A stretch of 64,000 bases of DNA from Lewinella sp. IMCC34183 (GCF_003390915.1 NZ_QMEM01000004.1:425727-489726), one strand, 5' to 3'; numbered from the stretch's first letter, positions 34,698-44,694 are shown. Numbers and translations are program-made. The notes: generated by a model not told the origin, from the sequence alone.

Positions 34698-37157
34698 ATG
34701 AAAGTGCTCAAATTCGGAGGTTCTTCCGTTGCCGAACCCGAACGGATCCGGGGCATCGTCGATATTCTCAAAGATTACTACGCGTCCGGTGACCATTTCA
34801 CGGTGGTGTTCTCCGCCTTCGGTGGCGTAACCGACGGACTGATCGAGATGAGCGAGTTGGCGGCACGGGGCGACGACCGGTACGGGCAACTGTTCCAGGC
34901 CTTCGCCGAGCGGCACCAGCGGGCCATTCGCGAGCTGCTTACCGACAGCAAACTGCAGCAGGAAACGGCCCATCAGATGCGGCGGAGCCACGAAGTGCTG
35001 AAGAACCTGCTCTACGGCGTCTTCCTGGTACGGGAGGCATCCCCGCGGACGATGGACTACGTGCTCAGCTTTGGAGAACGGTCCTCCTCCTACATCATCA
35101 GTCAGGCCCTGCAGCAGGCCGGTGTGCCCGCCGAATTCCTCGACGCCCGCCGGGTGATCAAGACCGACAAGACGTTCGGGAATGCCAAAGTATCCTTCGA
35201 CAAGACCTACGCAAAAATTAAGGAATACTACCTGGAACACCCTAAGGTTCAGGTAGTTACGGGGTTTATAGCTTCGGCAAAGGGCGGCCTCACTACCACC
35301 CTTGGCAGGGGTGGTTCCGACTACACCGCCTCGCTGTTGGCTGCCGGACTCGACGCGGACGCGATCGAAATCTGGACCGATGTCAGCGGCGTACTTACGG
35401 CCGATCCCCGGCGGGTCAAGAAGGCGTTTACTATTCCCAAGATGACCTACGCCGAAGCGATGGAAATGTCGCACTTCGGTGCCAAGGTGATCTACCCCCC
35501 TACCCTCATGCCGGCGCTGCAGCGGCGTATTCCCCTATTCATCAAGAACACCTTTCAACCCGATTTTCCCGGTACCCGGGTGAGCGAGGAAAGTGACCCC
35601 AACGGGGCCGCCGTGCGGGGCATCAGTTCGATCAACAACGTGGCGCTGTGTACGGTATCCGGGACCGGCATGTTCGGAGTGCCGGGCATTGCCGCCCGCA
35701 TCTTTGGCTCCCTTGCCTCGGCGGGCATCAACGTCATCCTGATCACCCAGGGGTCCAGCGAGCACGCGATCAGTTTCGCGGTGCAACCTACCGCCGCGGA
35801 CCGCGCGCGGGAGGCCGTGGAGGACGCCTTTGCCTTCGAGATCGAGCGGGGTGTGGTGAATGAGGTGAAAGTAGAGCGTGACCTTTGCGTAGTTGCCATC
35901 ATCGGCGAAAACATGCGCTACCAGCCCGGTATTTCCGGTCGTCTGTTCCGTGCCCTCGGTAAGAACGGGATCAACGCCGTGGCTATCGCCCAGGGGTCCA
36001 GCGAGCTGAACGTCTCCGTAGTAATCAGCCGGGAAGACGAAACCAAGGCGCTGAACGCCCTCCACGAATCTTTTTTCCTTTCCGATTACAAAACCCTGCA
36101 CCTCTTCATGGTGGGCGTGGGCCTGATCGGGGGCACCTTGCTGCGGCAGATAGAACAGCAGAATGAGTACCTCCGTGAGCGGCGGGGAATGGAACTGAAG
36201 GTGGTCGGGCTGGCCAATTCTAAGAAGATGGTCTTCGACGCGGATGGTATCGACCTGACCCACTGGAAACGCTCCCTGACCGAAGCCGAGCACGCCATCG
36301 ATCTGGCCGTCTTCGTAGGCCGCATGCGGGACCTCAATATGAGCAACAGCATCTTCGTGGACAACACGGCCGACAGCCGCATTGCCTCCTTTTACGAAAC
36401 CATTCTGGACGAGAGCATCAGTATCTCCACCCCTAACAAGATCGCTACTTCTTCCGACTACACCCAGTACGAGCGCCTGAAGAATGTAGCCGATAAGCGT
36501 GGGGTACAGTTCCGCTACGAAACCAATGTGGGGGCTGGCCTGCCCGTTATCTCTACCCTGCGTGACCTGATCGATAGCGGCGATCGCATCAACAAGATCG
36601 AGGGGGTACTCAGCGGCTCGCTCAGCTATATATTCAATAATCTCGATGGCTCGCGCCCCTTCCACGAAATCGTGCGGGAAGCCAAGCAAAAGGGGTTTAC
36701 GGAACCTGACCCCCGCATCGACCTGTCCGGAAAGGACGTCGCCCGGAAGATCCTCATCCTGGCCCGGGAAACCGGTGTCGCGCTGAACGCGGAGGATGTA
36801 GAGGTAAATGGTTTCCTGCCAGACGGTGCCATGGAGGCCCATTCGGTGGAGGAGTTCTTTACCGTACTTGAAGCCAATGCGGACTACTTCGAGTCCCTCC
36901 GACAATCAGCCGCCGACGATGGTAAACTGTTGCGCATGATCGCTACCCTGGACGGGGAGCGCGCCACCGTGGGCATGCAGGCCGTAGGTGGGGACAATCC
37001 CTTCTATACCCTGAGCGGTAGCGATAACATGATCGTCTTCACCACCGACCGGTACAGCGTACGCCCCCTGGTCGTTCGCGGACCGGGTGCCGGAGCCGAG
37101 GTGACCGCGGCGGGCGTCTTTGCCGAGATCATCCAGATCGGTACCTCCCTAAGCTAG
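34698..37157 (+). CDS. thrA: Bifunctional aspartate kinase / homoserine dehydrogenase I
   Basis: This 819-residue fusion catalyses the first and third steps from aspartate to threonine and methionine. The kinase part opens with VLKFGGSSVAEPERI and includes GRGGSDYTASLLAAGL and DVSGVLTADPR. Two ACT-like regulatory segments follow (about residues 310-450, with ISSINNVALCTVSGTGM and CVVAIIGENM). The dehydrogenase part starts at the dinucleotide motif VGVGLIGGTLL (about residue 470) and has the catalytic Lys in the NVGAGLPVISTL region downstream. It heads the thrA-thrB-thrC operon with gaps of 5 and 28 bases. Confidence 0.97.
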   Translation: MKVLKFGGSSVAEPERIRGIVDILKDYYASGDHFTVVFSAFGGVTDGLIEMSELAARGDDRYGQLFQAFAERHQRAIRELLTDSKLQQETAHQMRRSHEVLKNLLYGVFLVREASPRTMDYVLSFGERSSSYIISQALQQAGVPAEFLDARRVIKTDKTFGNAKVSFDKTYAKIKEYYLEHPKVQVVTGFIASAKGGLTTTLGRGGSDYTASLLAAGLDADAIEIWTDVSGVLTADPRRVKKAFTIPKMTYAEAMEMSHFGAKVIYPPTLMPALQRRIPLFIKNTFQPDFPGTRVSEESDPNGAAVRGISSINNVALCTVSGTGMFGVPGIAARIFGSLASAGINVILITQGSSEHAISFAVQPTAADRAREAVEDAFAFEIERGVVNEVKVERDLCVVAIIGENMRYQPGISGRLFRALGKNGINAVAIAQGSSELNVSVVISREDETKALNALHESFFLSDYKTLHLFMVGVGLIGGTLLRQIEQQNEYLRERRGMELKVVGLANSKKMVFDADGIDLTHWKRSLTEAEHAIDLAVFVGRMRDLNMSNSIFVDNTADSRIASFYETILDESISISTPNKIATSSDYTQYERLKNVADKRGVQFRYETNVGAGLPVISTLRDLIDSGDRINKIEGVLSGSLSYIFNNLDGSRPFHEIVREAKQKGFTEPDPRIDLSGKDVARKILILARETGVALNAEDVEVNGFLPDGAMEAHSVEEFFTVLEANADYFESLRQSAADDGKLLRMIATLDGERATVGMQAVGGDNPFYTLSGSDNMIVFTTDRYSVRPLVVRGPGAGAEVTAAGVFAEIIQIGTSLS

Positions 37158-37162
37158 TCGCC

Positions 37163-38113
37163 ATGAAAGAAGTTCGCGTATTCGCACCGGCCACCGTGGC
37201 CAACGTAGCCGTGGGGTTTGACATATTAGGCTTCGCGATCGATCGTCCGGGTGACGAGATCGTAGCCCGGCTCAATCCCTCCTTCACCGGGATCCGGATT
37301 ACCGACATTACCGGTACGGCAGATAAGATCTTACCCCGGGAAACGGAAAAGAACACGGCCGGGGTAGCCGCCCAACGGCTGCTCGAACACCTGGGGCGTG
37401 GTGGGGATACGGGCATCGAGCTCGAAATCCACAAGCGGATGCCCTTCGGTTCGGGTCTCGGTTCGTCGGCCGCCTCCGCGGCGGGAGCCGCGGTGGCGGT
37501 CAATGAGCTATTGGGCGCTCCCCTTACCCGCGAAGCCCTGCTCTACTTCACGGTACTCGGCGAGGAAGTAGCCGATGGAAGCTTTCACGCCGATAACGTG
37601 GCCCCTTGCCTGGTAGGTGGCATTACCCTGATCCGGTCGAATGAGTCGCTCGATGTACATCACTTACCCGTACCGGCCGGACTGCACATAGCAGTCGTAC
37701 ATCCGGAAATCGAGATACTCACCCGCGACGCCCGGGCCGTGCTTAGCAATCAGGTGCCGTTGGCCACCGCCATCCGGCAAATGGGAGGGCTGGCCAGCTT
37801 CATCACTGCCCTGTACACCAACGATATTTCTTTGCTCGGCCGTTCGCTGCGCGACCACATGGTAGAGCCACAGCGTAAACAACTCATCACCGGCTTTGAC
37901 GACGTGCAGGCCGCGGCGCTGGAGCGGGGGGCACTGGGGTGCAGCATCAGCGGCGCGGGGCCCAGTATGTTTGCGGTCTGCGACAGCGGGTACCTGGCCC
38001 AGGCTGCCGGGCAGGGTATGCAAGCCGCCTTTCAGCGCCACGGCATCGACAGTCAACTCTACGTCTCCCCCATCAACCAGCGGGGTGTGGAGGTGATTTC
38101 CGTCACCGAGTAG
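37163..38113 (+). CDS. thrB: Homoserine kinase
   Basis: The 316-residue GHMP kinase phosphorylates homoserine. It opens EVRVFAPATVANVAVGFDILGFA, typical of ThrB, and has the ATP-binding loop MPFGSGLGSSAASAAGAAVAV and a closing GCSISGAGPSMFAV motif. It lies five bases after thrA and is certainly co-transcribed with it. Confidence 0.96.
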   Translation: MKEVRVFAPATVANVAVGFDILGFAIDRPGDEIVARLNPSFTGIRITDITGTADKILPRETEKNTAGVAAQRLLEHLGRGGDTGIELEIHKRMPFGSGLGSSAASAAGAAVAVNELLGAPLTREALLYFTVLGEEVADGSFHADNVAPCLVGGITLIRSNESLDVHHLPVPAGLHIAVVHPEIEILTRDARAVLSNQVPLATAIRQMGGLASFITALYTNDISLLGRSLRDHMVEPQRKQLITGFDDVQAAALERGALGCSISGAGPSMFAVCDSGYLAQAAGQGMQAAFQRHGIDSQLYVSPINQRGVEVISVTE

Positions 38114-38141
38114 CCGGTCCGGCATAAACCAAACGATAGCC

Positions 38142-39482
38142 ATGAAATTTTACAGCACTAACGATCCCGATCACCGCGTGGACGTAAAGGAGGCCATCTT
38201 CCGGGGACTTCCCGCGGATAATGGCCTCTATATGCCGGAACGGATCGTCCCCCTACCCGATGCCTTCATCGATCAGTTGCAGAACTTGAGCTTTGAAGAG
38301 ATCGGATTTGTAATCAGCCGGCAATTGCTTGGAGACGAGATCCCGGACGAAGATCTTCGTCGGATCGTGCGGGAGACCGTCAATTTTCCCGCTCCGGTGG
38401 TCGAGTTGGACGCACAGACTTACGTGCTGGAGCTGTTTCATGGCCCTTCTTTGGCCTTCAAGGATTTCGGTGCACGCTTTATGGCGCGCCTGATGCACCA
38501 CTACAACGACGATACACGGGAGCTCACCATCCTTGTAGCCACCTCCGGGGATACTGGCGGTGCGGTGGCGGCCGGCTTCTACGATACGCCGGGCATCCAG
38601 GTGGTCATCCTGTACCCGAAGGGGAAGGTCAGCGACCTGCAGGAAAAGCAACTGACCACCCTGGGCAAGAATATCCATGCTATTGAAGTTGATGGCACCT
38701 TTGATGACTGCCAGGCACTCGTCAAGCAGGCCTTTCTGGATGCCGACCTGCGCGAGCAACGCCGCCTGAGTTCGGCCAATAGCATCAATATATCCCGCCT
38801 CATTCCGCAGACCTTTTACTATTTCGAGGCCTACAAGCAACTACAGGCGACCGGCGATCCGGTAGTATTCTGCGTCCCCAGTGGCAATTTTGGTAACCTC
38901 ACCGCCGGACTGATTGCCCACCGCCTGGGTCTGCCAGTACACCACTTCATTGCGGCGACGAATGCAAACGACGTGGTGCCCCGCTTCTTGGAGAACGGGG
39001 AGTACCGTACCGCTCCCTCCGTGGCTACCCTATCCAACGCCATGGACGTAGGTTCTCCCAGTAACTTTGCCCGGATGGCCAACCTATTCGGTCAGCTGAT
39101 GGGCAAGGACCATCCGATGCCCGAGGTACACAGCCGGCTCGGCCAGTTGGTCGCCGGATACGCCTTTGACGATGCATCTACGGAAGTAGCTGTTCGGGAA
39201 GTGAAGGAGAAATTCGGGTACGTTATCGACCCCCACGGAGCGGTCGGTTACCTGGCCCTGAAAGAATGGCAGCAAACCCACCCCGCTACCCGCGGTGTTA
39301 TCCTGGAAACTGCTCACCCCAGCAAATTTCTGCCCGATATGCAACGCATATTAGAGGAGGAAATCACGGTTCCCGAACGCCTCGCTAGTCTTGCAGACAA
39401 GGAAAAGGTAGCTACGAAAATGGGCACTGACTACGCTACTTTTCGGGAGTACTTACTGAAATCCACGCTAGATACTTATTGA
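38142..39482 (+). CDS. thrC: Threonine synthase
   Basis: This 446-residue PLP enzyme converts O-phosphohomoserine to threonine. The Schiff-base lysine is in LAFKDFGARFMARL, and the phosphate-binding loop is TSGDTGGAVAAGFY. The N-terminal FYSTNDPDHRVDVKEAIFRGLPADNGLYMP segment is the bacterial class II ThrC type. It ends the operon; two parS sites follow directly after its stop codon. Confidence 0.96.
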   Translation: MKFYSTNDPDHRVDVKEAIFRGLPADNGLYMPERIVPLPDAFIDQLQNLSFEEIGFVISRQLLGDEIPDEDLRRIVRETVNFPAPVVELDAQTYVLELFHGPSLAFKDFGARFMARLMHHYNDDTRELTILVATSGDTGGAVAAGFYDTPGIQVVILYPKGKVSDLQEKQLTTLGKNIHAIEVDGTFDDCQALVKQAFLDADLREQRRLSSANSINISRLIPQTFYYFEAYKQLQATGDPVVFCVPSGNFGNLTAGLIAHRLGLPVHHFIAATNANDVVPRFLENGEYRTAPSVATLSNAMDVGSPSNFARMANLFGQLMGKDHPMPEVHSRLGQLVAGYAFDDASTEVAVREVKEKFGYVIDPHGAVGYLALKEWQQTHPATRGVILETAHPSKFLPDMQRILEEEITVPERLASLADKEKVATKMGTDYATFREYLLKSTLDTY

Positions 39483-39498
39483 TGTTCCACGTGGAACA
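39483..39498. other. parS site 1 (ParB-binding)
   Basis: TGTTCCACGTGGAACA is a perfect 16-base palindrome that fits the bacterial parS consensus TGTTnCACGTGnAACA at every fixed position. ParB binds such sites near the replication origin to drive chromosome segregation. It starts on the base after the thrC stop codon. A second perfect copy lies 49 bases on. Confidence 0.85.
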
Positions 39499-39531
39499 CT
39501 CCCCCTCTTTCAATCCACGGAAACCGGCAAT

Positions 39532-39547
39532 TGTTCCACGTGGAACA
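39532..39547. other. parS site 2 (ParB-binding)
   Basis: Second identical copy of TGTTCCACGTGGAACA, 49 bases after the first. Both sit in a 197-base gap between thrC and the M1 peptidase gene, where they disturb no coding sequence. No parA or parB gene is in the window. Confidence 0.85.
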
Positions 39548-39679
39548 TCGTATGTCCAGTCTACCGCCCCTTATAAATGTAAGCTAACTGGCTGCCAACT
39601 GGCTTCGTAGTATTTCTAGTTGTCAGGGCAAGTAGTGCCGCCGTATATTGATACCTTAGCGAAACAAAAACTCAGCCAA

Positions 39680-42010
39680 ATGAAACAGCTTCTATTGAGC
39701 GCATTAGTGCTCATCGGCGCGGCAGTATCTGCTCAGGTACCCGGAGAGAACCCGTTCAAGCAGTTAGAGAACGAACTCCCCACGCCCAATGTATACCGGA
39801 ACGCGGCTGGTGCCCCCGGCCAAATGTACTGGCAGCAGAAAGCGGACTACGACATGGATATCCGGCTGGATGACGAGAACCAACGCATCTACGGTACCGA
39901 AACCATCACCTACCACAATAACTCTCCCGATCCCCTGGATTACCTCTGGGTACAATTGGACCAGAACGTGCGGGCTCTGGATTCAGACACCTACTCCACC
40001 TCCACCAGCCAGATGGGGGAGCAGATGTCGCTCGGACAACTTTCGCGGCTCGAGCCCTCTTTCGACGGTGGATTCAAGATCGACTACGTACGTGACGACA
40101 GTGGCAAGGATATGACCTACCACATCCAAAAGACCATGATGCGGGTGGAGCTACCCGAAACCCTGGCTCCCGGTGAGAGTACCGAGATGTCTATCAAATT
40201 TTGGTACAATATTAACAACCGGATGACCGACGGGGGCGGACGCTCGGGCTCGGAGTACTTTGAAGAGGACGACAACTTCCTGTACACCATCGCCCAGTTC
40301 TATCCCCGGATGGCCCTGTACAGCGATAACGTAGGCTGGCAGAACAAGCAGTTTCTGGGCCGTGGAGAGTTTACCCTCACCTTCGGCGACTACGACGTGA
40401 AGATCACCGTACCCGCTGATCACTTGGTGGCGGCCACCGGTACGCTGCAGAATGAATCCTCGGTGCTCACCCGCCAACAGCGGCAACGCCTTGAGGAGGC
40501 GCGCTCGGCCCGTGAGCAGCCCGTCATCATCGCTACCCAGGCCGAAGCGGTCGAGCGGGAAAAGACGAAAGTGAAAAAGGAACAGACCTGGCACTTCTCG
40601 GCGGAAAACGTCCGGGACTTCGCCTTCGCCAGTTCGCGCAAGTTCATCTGGGACGCTATGGGCGTCGAGCAGGAGGACGGCAGCGTCGTAATGGCCATGT
40701 CGATGTACCCCAAAGAAGGTAACCCGCTCTGGGAGCGCTTCTCGACCAAAGCAGTAGCCCACACCCTGAAGTGGTACACCCACTACACCTTTAACTACCC
40801 CTACCCCGTCGCGTGGTCGATCAACGCCGCCGATATCGGTATGGAGTACCCGATGATCTGCTTCAATTTCGGTCGCACGGAATCCGACGGTACCTACAGC
40901 GACCGCACCAAGTACGGCATGATCGGCGTAATCATTCATGAGGTAGGCCACAACTACTTCCCCATGATCGTCAACAGCGACGAGCGGCAGTGGACGTGGA
41001 TGGACGAGGGGCTCAATACCTTCCTCCAGTACCTCACCGAGCAGCAGTGGGAGCGCGACTACCCCAGCCGCCGCGGCCCCGCCAATAAGATCGTGGACTA
41101 CATGAAGGGAGATAAGCAGTACATCTCCCCCATCATGACCAACTCGGAATCCATATGGCAATTCGGTAACAACGCCTACGGTAAGCCGGCGACCGCCCTG
41201 AACATTCTCCGCGAGACGATCATGGGGCGCGAGCAGTTCGACTACGCCTTCAAGACCTACGCCAACCGCTGGAAATTCAAGCATCCCGCCCCGGCCGACC
41301 TTTTCCGTACCATGGAGGATGCTTCCGCCATCGACCTCGACTGGTTCTGGCGCGGCTGGTTCTTCACTACCGACAACGTCGACATCGCCCTCACCAACGT
41401 ACGGGAGTTCCAGATCAACAGTATGGATCCGGTAGCGGAAAACGGTAAGCTGCGGCAGCAAGAGGAAGCCGCACCCCGCAACATCAGCAGCATCCGCAAC
41501 GAAGAGGAGATCGTGAATACCTACGACGAGATCGATACTACTCTCCGCGACTTCTACACCGAGTACGACCCGCTGGAGGCCACCGTCATCGACCGCGACG
41601 AGTACCACCACTACCTGGAAGGACTCAGTGACGCCGAGCGTCAGGTCTTGCAGGCCGGTAAGTACTATTACGAGCTCACCTTCGAGAACATCGGTGGCCT
41701 GGTAATGCCCATCATCCTGGAATTCACCTTCACCGACGGAACCACAGAGGTACTGCGTATCCCGGCCGAGATCTGGCGGATGGGTACGGACGAGATCTCC
41801 AAGGTCTTCCCCTTCGAGAAGCAGGTGGAGTCCATCGTACTCGATCCCTTCCTCGAAACGGCGGATACCGATACCAGTAATAACTACTACCCCTCCAGGT
41901 CGGCCGTAAACCGCTTCGATCTGTACCAGTCACGCAGTCGGGGTGAAGGTGAAAACCCCATGCAGCGCAACCAGCGGGCGCAGCAGTCGGAAACGGGCTC
42001 GCGGCGCTAA
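39680..42010 (+). CDS. M1 family metallopeptidase (secreted aminopeptidase-like)
   Basis: The 776-residue protein starts with a signal peptide (KQLLLSALVLIGAAVSAQ). The gluzincin active site is IIHEVGHNYFPMIVNSDERQWTWMDEGLNTF: HExxH provides two zinc ligands and the catalytic Glu, and the Glu of WMDEGLN is the third ligand. The N-terminal beta domain contains MDIRLDDENQRIYGTETITYHNN. The GxMEN-type exopeptidase motif is replaced by GMEYPM, a variant seen in Bacteroidota. ATG 39680 was chosen because it starts the signal peptide. The start of the next gene follows directly on its stop codon. Confidence 0.9.
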   Translation: MKQLLLSALVLIGAAVSAQVPGENPFKQLENELPTPNVYRNAAGAPGQMYWQQKADYDMDIRLDDENQRIYGTETITYHNNSPDPLDYLWVQLDQNVRALDSDTYSTSTSQMGEQMSLGQLSRLEPSFDGGFKIDYVRDDSGKDMTYHIQKTMMRVELPETLAPGESTEMSIKFWYNINNRMTDGGGRSGSEYFEEDDNFLYTIAQFYPRMALYSDNVGWQNKQFLGRGEFTLTFGDYDVKITVPADHLVAATGTLQNESSVLTRQQRQRLEEARSAREQPVIIATQAEAVEREKTKVKKEQTWHFSAENVRDFAFASSRKFIWDAMGVEQEDGSVVMAMSMYPKEGNPLWERFSTKAVAHTLKWYTHYTFNYPYPVAWSINAADIGMEYPMICFNFGRTESDGTYSDRTKYGMIGVIIHEVGHNYFPMIVNSDERQWTWMDEGLNTFLQYLTEQQWERDYPSRRGPANKIVDYMKGDKQYISPIMTNSESIWQFGNNAYGKPATALNILRETIMGREQFDYAFKTYANRWKFKHPAPADLFRTMEDASAIDLDWFWRGWFFTTDNVDIALTNVREFQINSMDPVAENGKLRQQEEAAPRNISSIRNEEEIVNTYDEIDTTLRDFYTEYDPLEATVIDRDEYHHYLEGLSDAERQVLQAGKYYYELTFENIGGLVMPIILEFTFTDGTTEVLRIPAEIWRMGTDEISKVFPFEKQVESIVLDPFLETADTDTSNNYYPSRSAVNRFDLYQSRSRGEGENPMQRNQRAQQSETGSRR

Positions 42011-43129
42011 GTGGCAAGTACCGACTACCACAACGCCGCTCTGACCGTCATCAGCGATGAGGTATCACCGGGTGCCCTGCGCTGGCGCAGTCCCTCTAAC
42101 ATTGCCCTCGTCAAGTACTGGGGGAAGCACGGGGACCAGCTGCCGCAGAACGCTTCGGTGAGCCTTACGCTGGACGGCGCCGCTACCGATACTACCCTAT
42201 CCTACCTGGCCCGCCGCGACAGCGGATCGGGGGTGGCCGTCGAGCTCTACTTCGCCGGCGAACTCAATCCGGCCTTCACCGATCGCACCCGGAAGTACCT
42301 GGAAAGGTTACTGCCGGTCTACCCCTTTCTACGGCAACTCGCCCTTCGCATCGATACCGACAATACGTTTCCGCACTCGGCCGGTATCGCCAGTTCGGCA
42401 TCGGGCATGAGCGCGTTGGCCCTGTGCCTGGTAAGCCTGGAGGAGCGACTGTTCAAGCCGCTGCCGGATCGTGCCTCCTTTTTCCGCAAGGCCAGCTACC
42501 TGTCGCGCCTGGGTTCGGGCAGCGCCTGCCGATCCGTCTACGGGGGGGCAGCGGTCTGGGGGAAAGTCGGGGATCTGGCAGGGAGTAGCGCGGAATATGC
42601 AGTTCCCTTCGCGGACGAATTACATCCCGTATTCCAGACTTACCACGACGATATACTCCTCGTATCGAAGACGGAGAAGTCGGTCAGTAGCCGGGCCGGT
42701 CACGGCCTCATGGAGCAGAATCCTTATGCCCCCGCCCGCTACGAACAGGCGGACCGGAGGACCCGGGAAATGCTCGCCATTCTGCGCCGCGGGGAACTCG
42801 AAAAATTTATGCAAGTAACTGAAAGTGAGTCACTTACGTTGCATGCACTGATGATGAGTAGCCAACCTTCGTACACCCTCATCGAGCCGAATACCCTGCA
42901 CATTATTACGACGCTGCGGCAGTTTCGGAAAGAAACCGGCCATCCGGTCTGCTTCACGCTGGATGCGGGGCCGAACGTACACCTGCTGTATCCGGATGGT
43001 ATCGCCACGGAGGTTCAGCGGTTCGTGCGGGATCACCTTTCCCCCTTCTGCGAAGACCGTGCCCACCTCGCCGACCGGGTGGGCAACGGGCCGGAACAAT
43101 TAGTGCCCCAGGAAACGACGGGAGGCTAA
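42011..43129 (+). CDS. mvaD: Diphosphomevalonate decarboxylase
   Basis: This 372-residue GHMP-family enzyme makes isopentenyl diphosphate, the last step of the mevalonate pathway. It shows the signature SNIALVKYWGKHGDQLPQNASVSLTL, the phosphate loop HSAGIASSASGMSALAL and the SACRSVYGGAAVWG motif. Its presence implies isoprenoid synthesis through mevalonate, as in several Saprospiria. The start is a GTG directly after the peptidase stop codon, so translation is coupled. Confidence 0.93.
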   Translation: MASTDYHNAALTVISDEVSPGALRWRSPSNIALVKYWGKHGDQLPQNASVSLTLDGAATDTTLSYLARRDSGSGVAVELYFAGELNPAFTDRTRKYLERLLPVYPFLRQLALRIDTDNTFPHSAGIASSASGMSALALCLVSLEERLFKPLPDRASFFRKASYLSRLGSGSACRSVYGGAAVWGKVGDLAGSSAEYAVPFADELHPVFQTYHDDILLVSKTEKSVSSRAGHGLMEQNPYAPARYEQADRRTREMLAILRRGELEKFMQVTESESLTLHALMMSSQPSYTLIEPNTLHIITTLRQFRKETGHPVCFTLDAGPNVHLLYPDGIATEVQRFVRDHLSPFCEDRAHLADRVGNGPEQLVPQETTGG

Positions 43130-43147
43130 CCGGCGTTACCTAGGGTG

Positions 43148-43678
43148 ATGCGTTACCTCAATCTTACCCTCGGTGCCTGTCTTCTCCTCTTCGTTTATGC
43201 CTGTCGGCTCAGTAGCCAGGACGTGCCGGAACGCCTGCGTACCGGCTACGCGCCCCTAGACGATCGTCTGTCGCGGATGGTGACCGCCGACTCCCTCAGC
43301 CTCAGCCCCGCGGAAGTCGCCGGCCTGGACGACCCCTTACTCCTCGACGCCCGGGAACCGGAGGAATATAATGTCAGCCATCTCCCCGGTGCGCGCAACA
43401 TTGGCTACGACGACGCGAACTACGGGATGCTGGAAGGTGTACAGAAGGACCGCCCGGTGGTCGTGTACTGTACGATAGGTTACCGGAGCGAGCGGATGGC
43501 GGAGGAACTGCGCAGCCGTGGATTCGAACGGGTGTACAACCTGTACGGCAGCATTTACGCGTGGTCCCTGGCGGGCAAGCCGCTGGTGGACCGCAACGGC
43601 CCCACCGACCGCATTCACACCTACAACCGGAGTTGGGGAAGTTACTACCCCGACGGCCGGGCCGAGAAAGTCCATTAG
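43148..43678 (+). CDS. Rhodanese-like lipoprotein
   Basis: The 176-residue protein starts with a probable lipoprotein signal (LGACLLLFVYAC). It then has one rhodanese domain: LLLDAREPEEYNVSHLPGARNIGY, and the active loop VVVYCTIGYRSERMAEEL with the catalytic Cys. Rhodanese domains move sulfane sulfur or bind substrate cysteines. The ATG at 43148 fits the lipobox better than the GTG one codon upstream. The nucleoside phosphorylase gene follows after 11 bases. Confidence 0.8.
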   Translation: MRYLNLTLGACLLLFVYACRLSSQDVPERLRTGYAPLDDRLSRMVTADSLSLSPAEVAGLDDPLLLDAREPEEYNVSHLPGARNIGYDDANYGMLEGVQKDRPVVVYCTIGYRSERMAEELRSRGFERVYNLYGSIYAWSLAGKPLVDRNGPTDRIHTYNRSWGSYYPDGRAEKVH

Positions 43679-43689
43679 ACCATAGATAC

Positions 43690-44520
43690 ATGACCCTATA
43701 TCAGCAAATTCAGGAGTGCGTCGCCTTCATCAAGCAGCGTGCCAAGACCGAGCCGCGTGTCGGCATCATCCTGGGTACCGGCCTCAGCAGCCTCGTCGAC
43801 GAGATCGAGGTAGAGCGCGAATTCGTTTACGGCCTCCTCCCCTACTTCTCCGTTTCGACCGTGGCGACCCACCGTGGCAAGCTGGTCCTCGGCAAGCTGC
43901 GTGGCGTGCCCGTGGTGGCCATGGCCGGGCGCCTGCACTACTACGAGGGGTACAGCATGCAGCAGCTGACCTTCCCCGTGCGCGTGCTCAAGGCCCTCGG
44001 TATCGAGCACCTCCTGATCTCCAACGCCAGTGGCAGCGTCAATCCGGAGATCGAGGCGGGGGACGTGGTCTTTCTGCGCGACCACATCAACCTGCAGCCC
44101 GACAACCCGCTGCGCGGACACAACGACGACCGCCTGGGCCCCCGCTTCCCCGATATGCTGCACACCTACAACCGGGAGCTGAACGCCCGGGCGATAGAGC
44201 TGGCGGAAAAGCATGGCCTGCGCGCCCACGAGGGCGTATACCTGGCCCTTGCCGGCCCCAACCTGGAAACGCCCGCGGAGTACCGCATGGCCAACCTGAT
44301 GGGTGCCGACCTGATCGGCATGTCGACCGTGCCCGAGGTACTCGTGGCACGCCACGCGGGCCTGCCGGTGTTTGTGGCGTCGGTGGTGAGCAACAAATGC
44401 TTCCCCATCGCCGAAATCCAGCCCACAACCGTCGAGGACGTCATCGCCACGGTACAGGCCGTAGAGCCCAAACTGCGTCTGCTCATCGGCGACATGGTGG
44501 AGGAGCTTACCCGCGAATAA
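43690..44520 (+). CDS. Purine-nucleoside phosphorylase
   Basis: The 276-residue trimeric-type phosphorylase splits purine nucleosides with phosphate. It has VGIILGTGLSSLVDEI, then HRGKLVLGKLRGVPVVAMAGRLHYYEGY, and LISNASGSVNPEIEAGD with the base-binding Asn region, all typical of class I PNP. The ATG at 43690 was chosen; longer frames extend into the rhodanese gene. Confidence 0.93.
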   Translation: MTLYQQIQECVAFIKQRAKTEPRVGIILGTGLSSLVDEIEVEREFVYGLLPYFSVSTVATHRGKLVLGKLRGVPVVAMAGRLHYYEGYSMQQLTFPVRVLKALGIEHLLISNASGSVNPEIEAGDVVFLRDHINLQPDNPLRGHNDDRLGPRFPDMLHTYNRELNARAIELAEKHGLRAHEGVYLALAGPNLETPAEYRMANLMGADLIGMSTVPEVLVARHAGLPVFVASVVSNKCFPIAEIQPTTVEDVIATVQAVEPKLRLLIGDMVEELTRE

Positions 44521-44537
44521 CTTACCGGCCGCCGGGG

Positions 44538-44604
44538 CGCAGGTGCGGGGTCAAGCCCCGGGAGCCAGTGTCCTCCGGCTTTGGAGCGCAACGTTGCACC
44601 TGCG
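44538..44604. promoter_or_regulatory. Possible structured RNA element upstream of the SNF2 gene
   Basis: CGCAGGTGC (44538-44546) pairs perfectly with GCACCTGCG (44596-44604). Inside this stem are smaller dyads, GGGG/CCCC (44547-44550 with 44556-44559) and GGAG/CTCC (44561-44564 with 44573-44576). The whole could fold as a branched RNA in the 174-base gap between the phosphorylase and helicase genes. It may be a terminator-like element or a leader; there is no T tract. Confidence 0.35.
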
Positions 44605-44694
44605 TTCGCGCACCATTTCAAAAAAACCCTCTTACCGGGCAACTTACAAATGCAGTTGAGCCTTTAAAACAAGTTAACCCTGATCGAAACCCGA

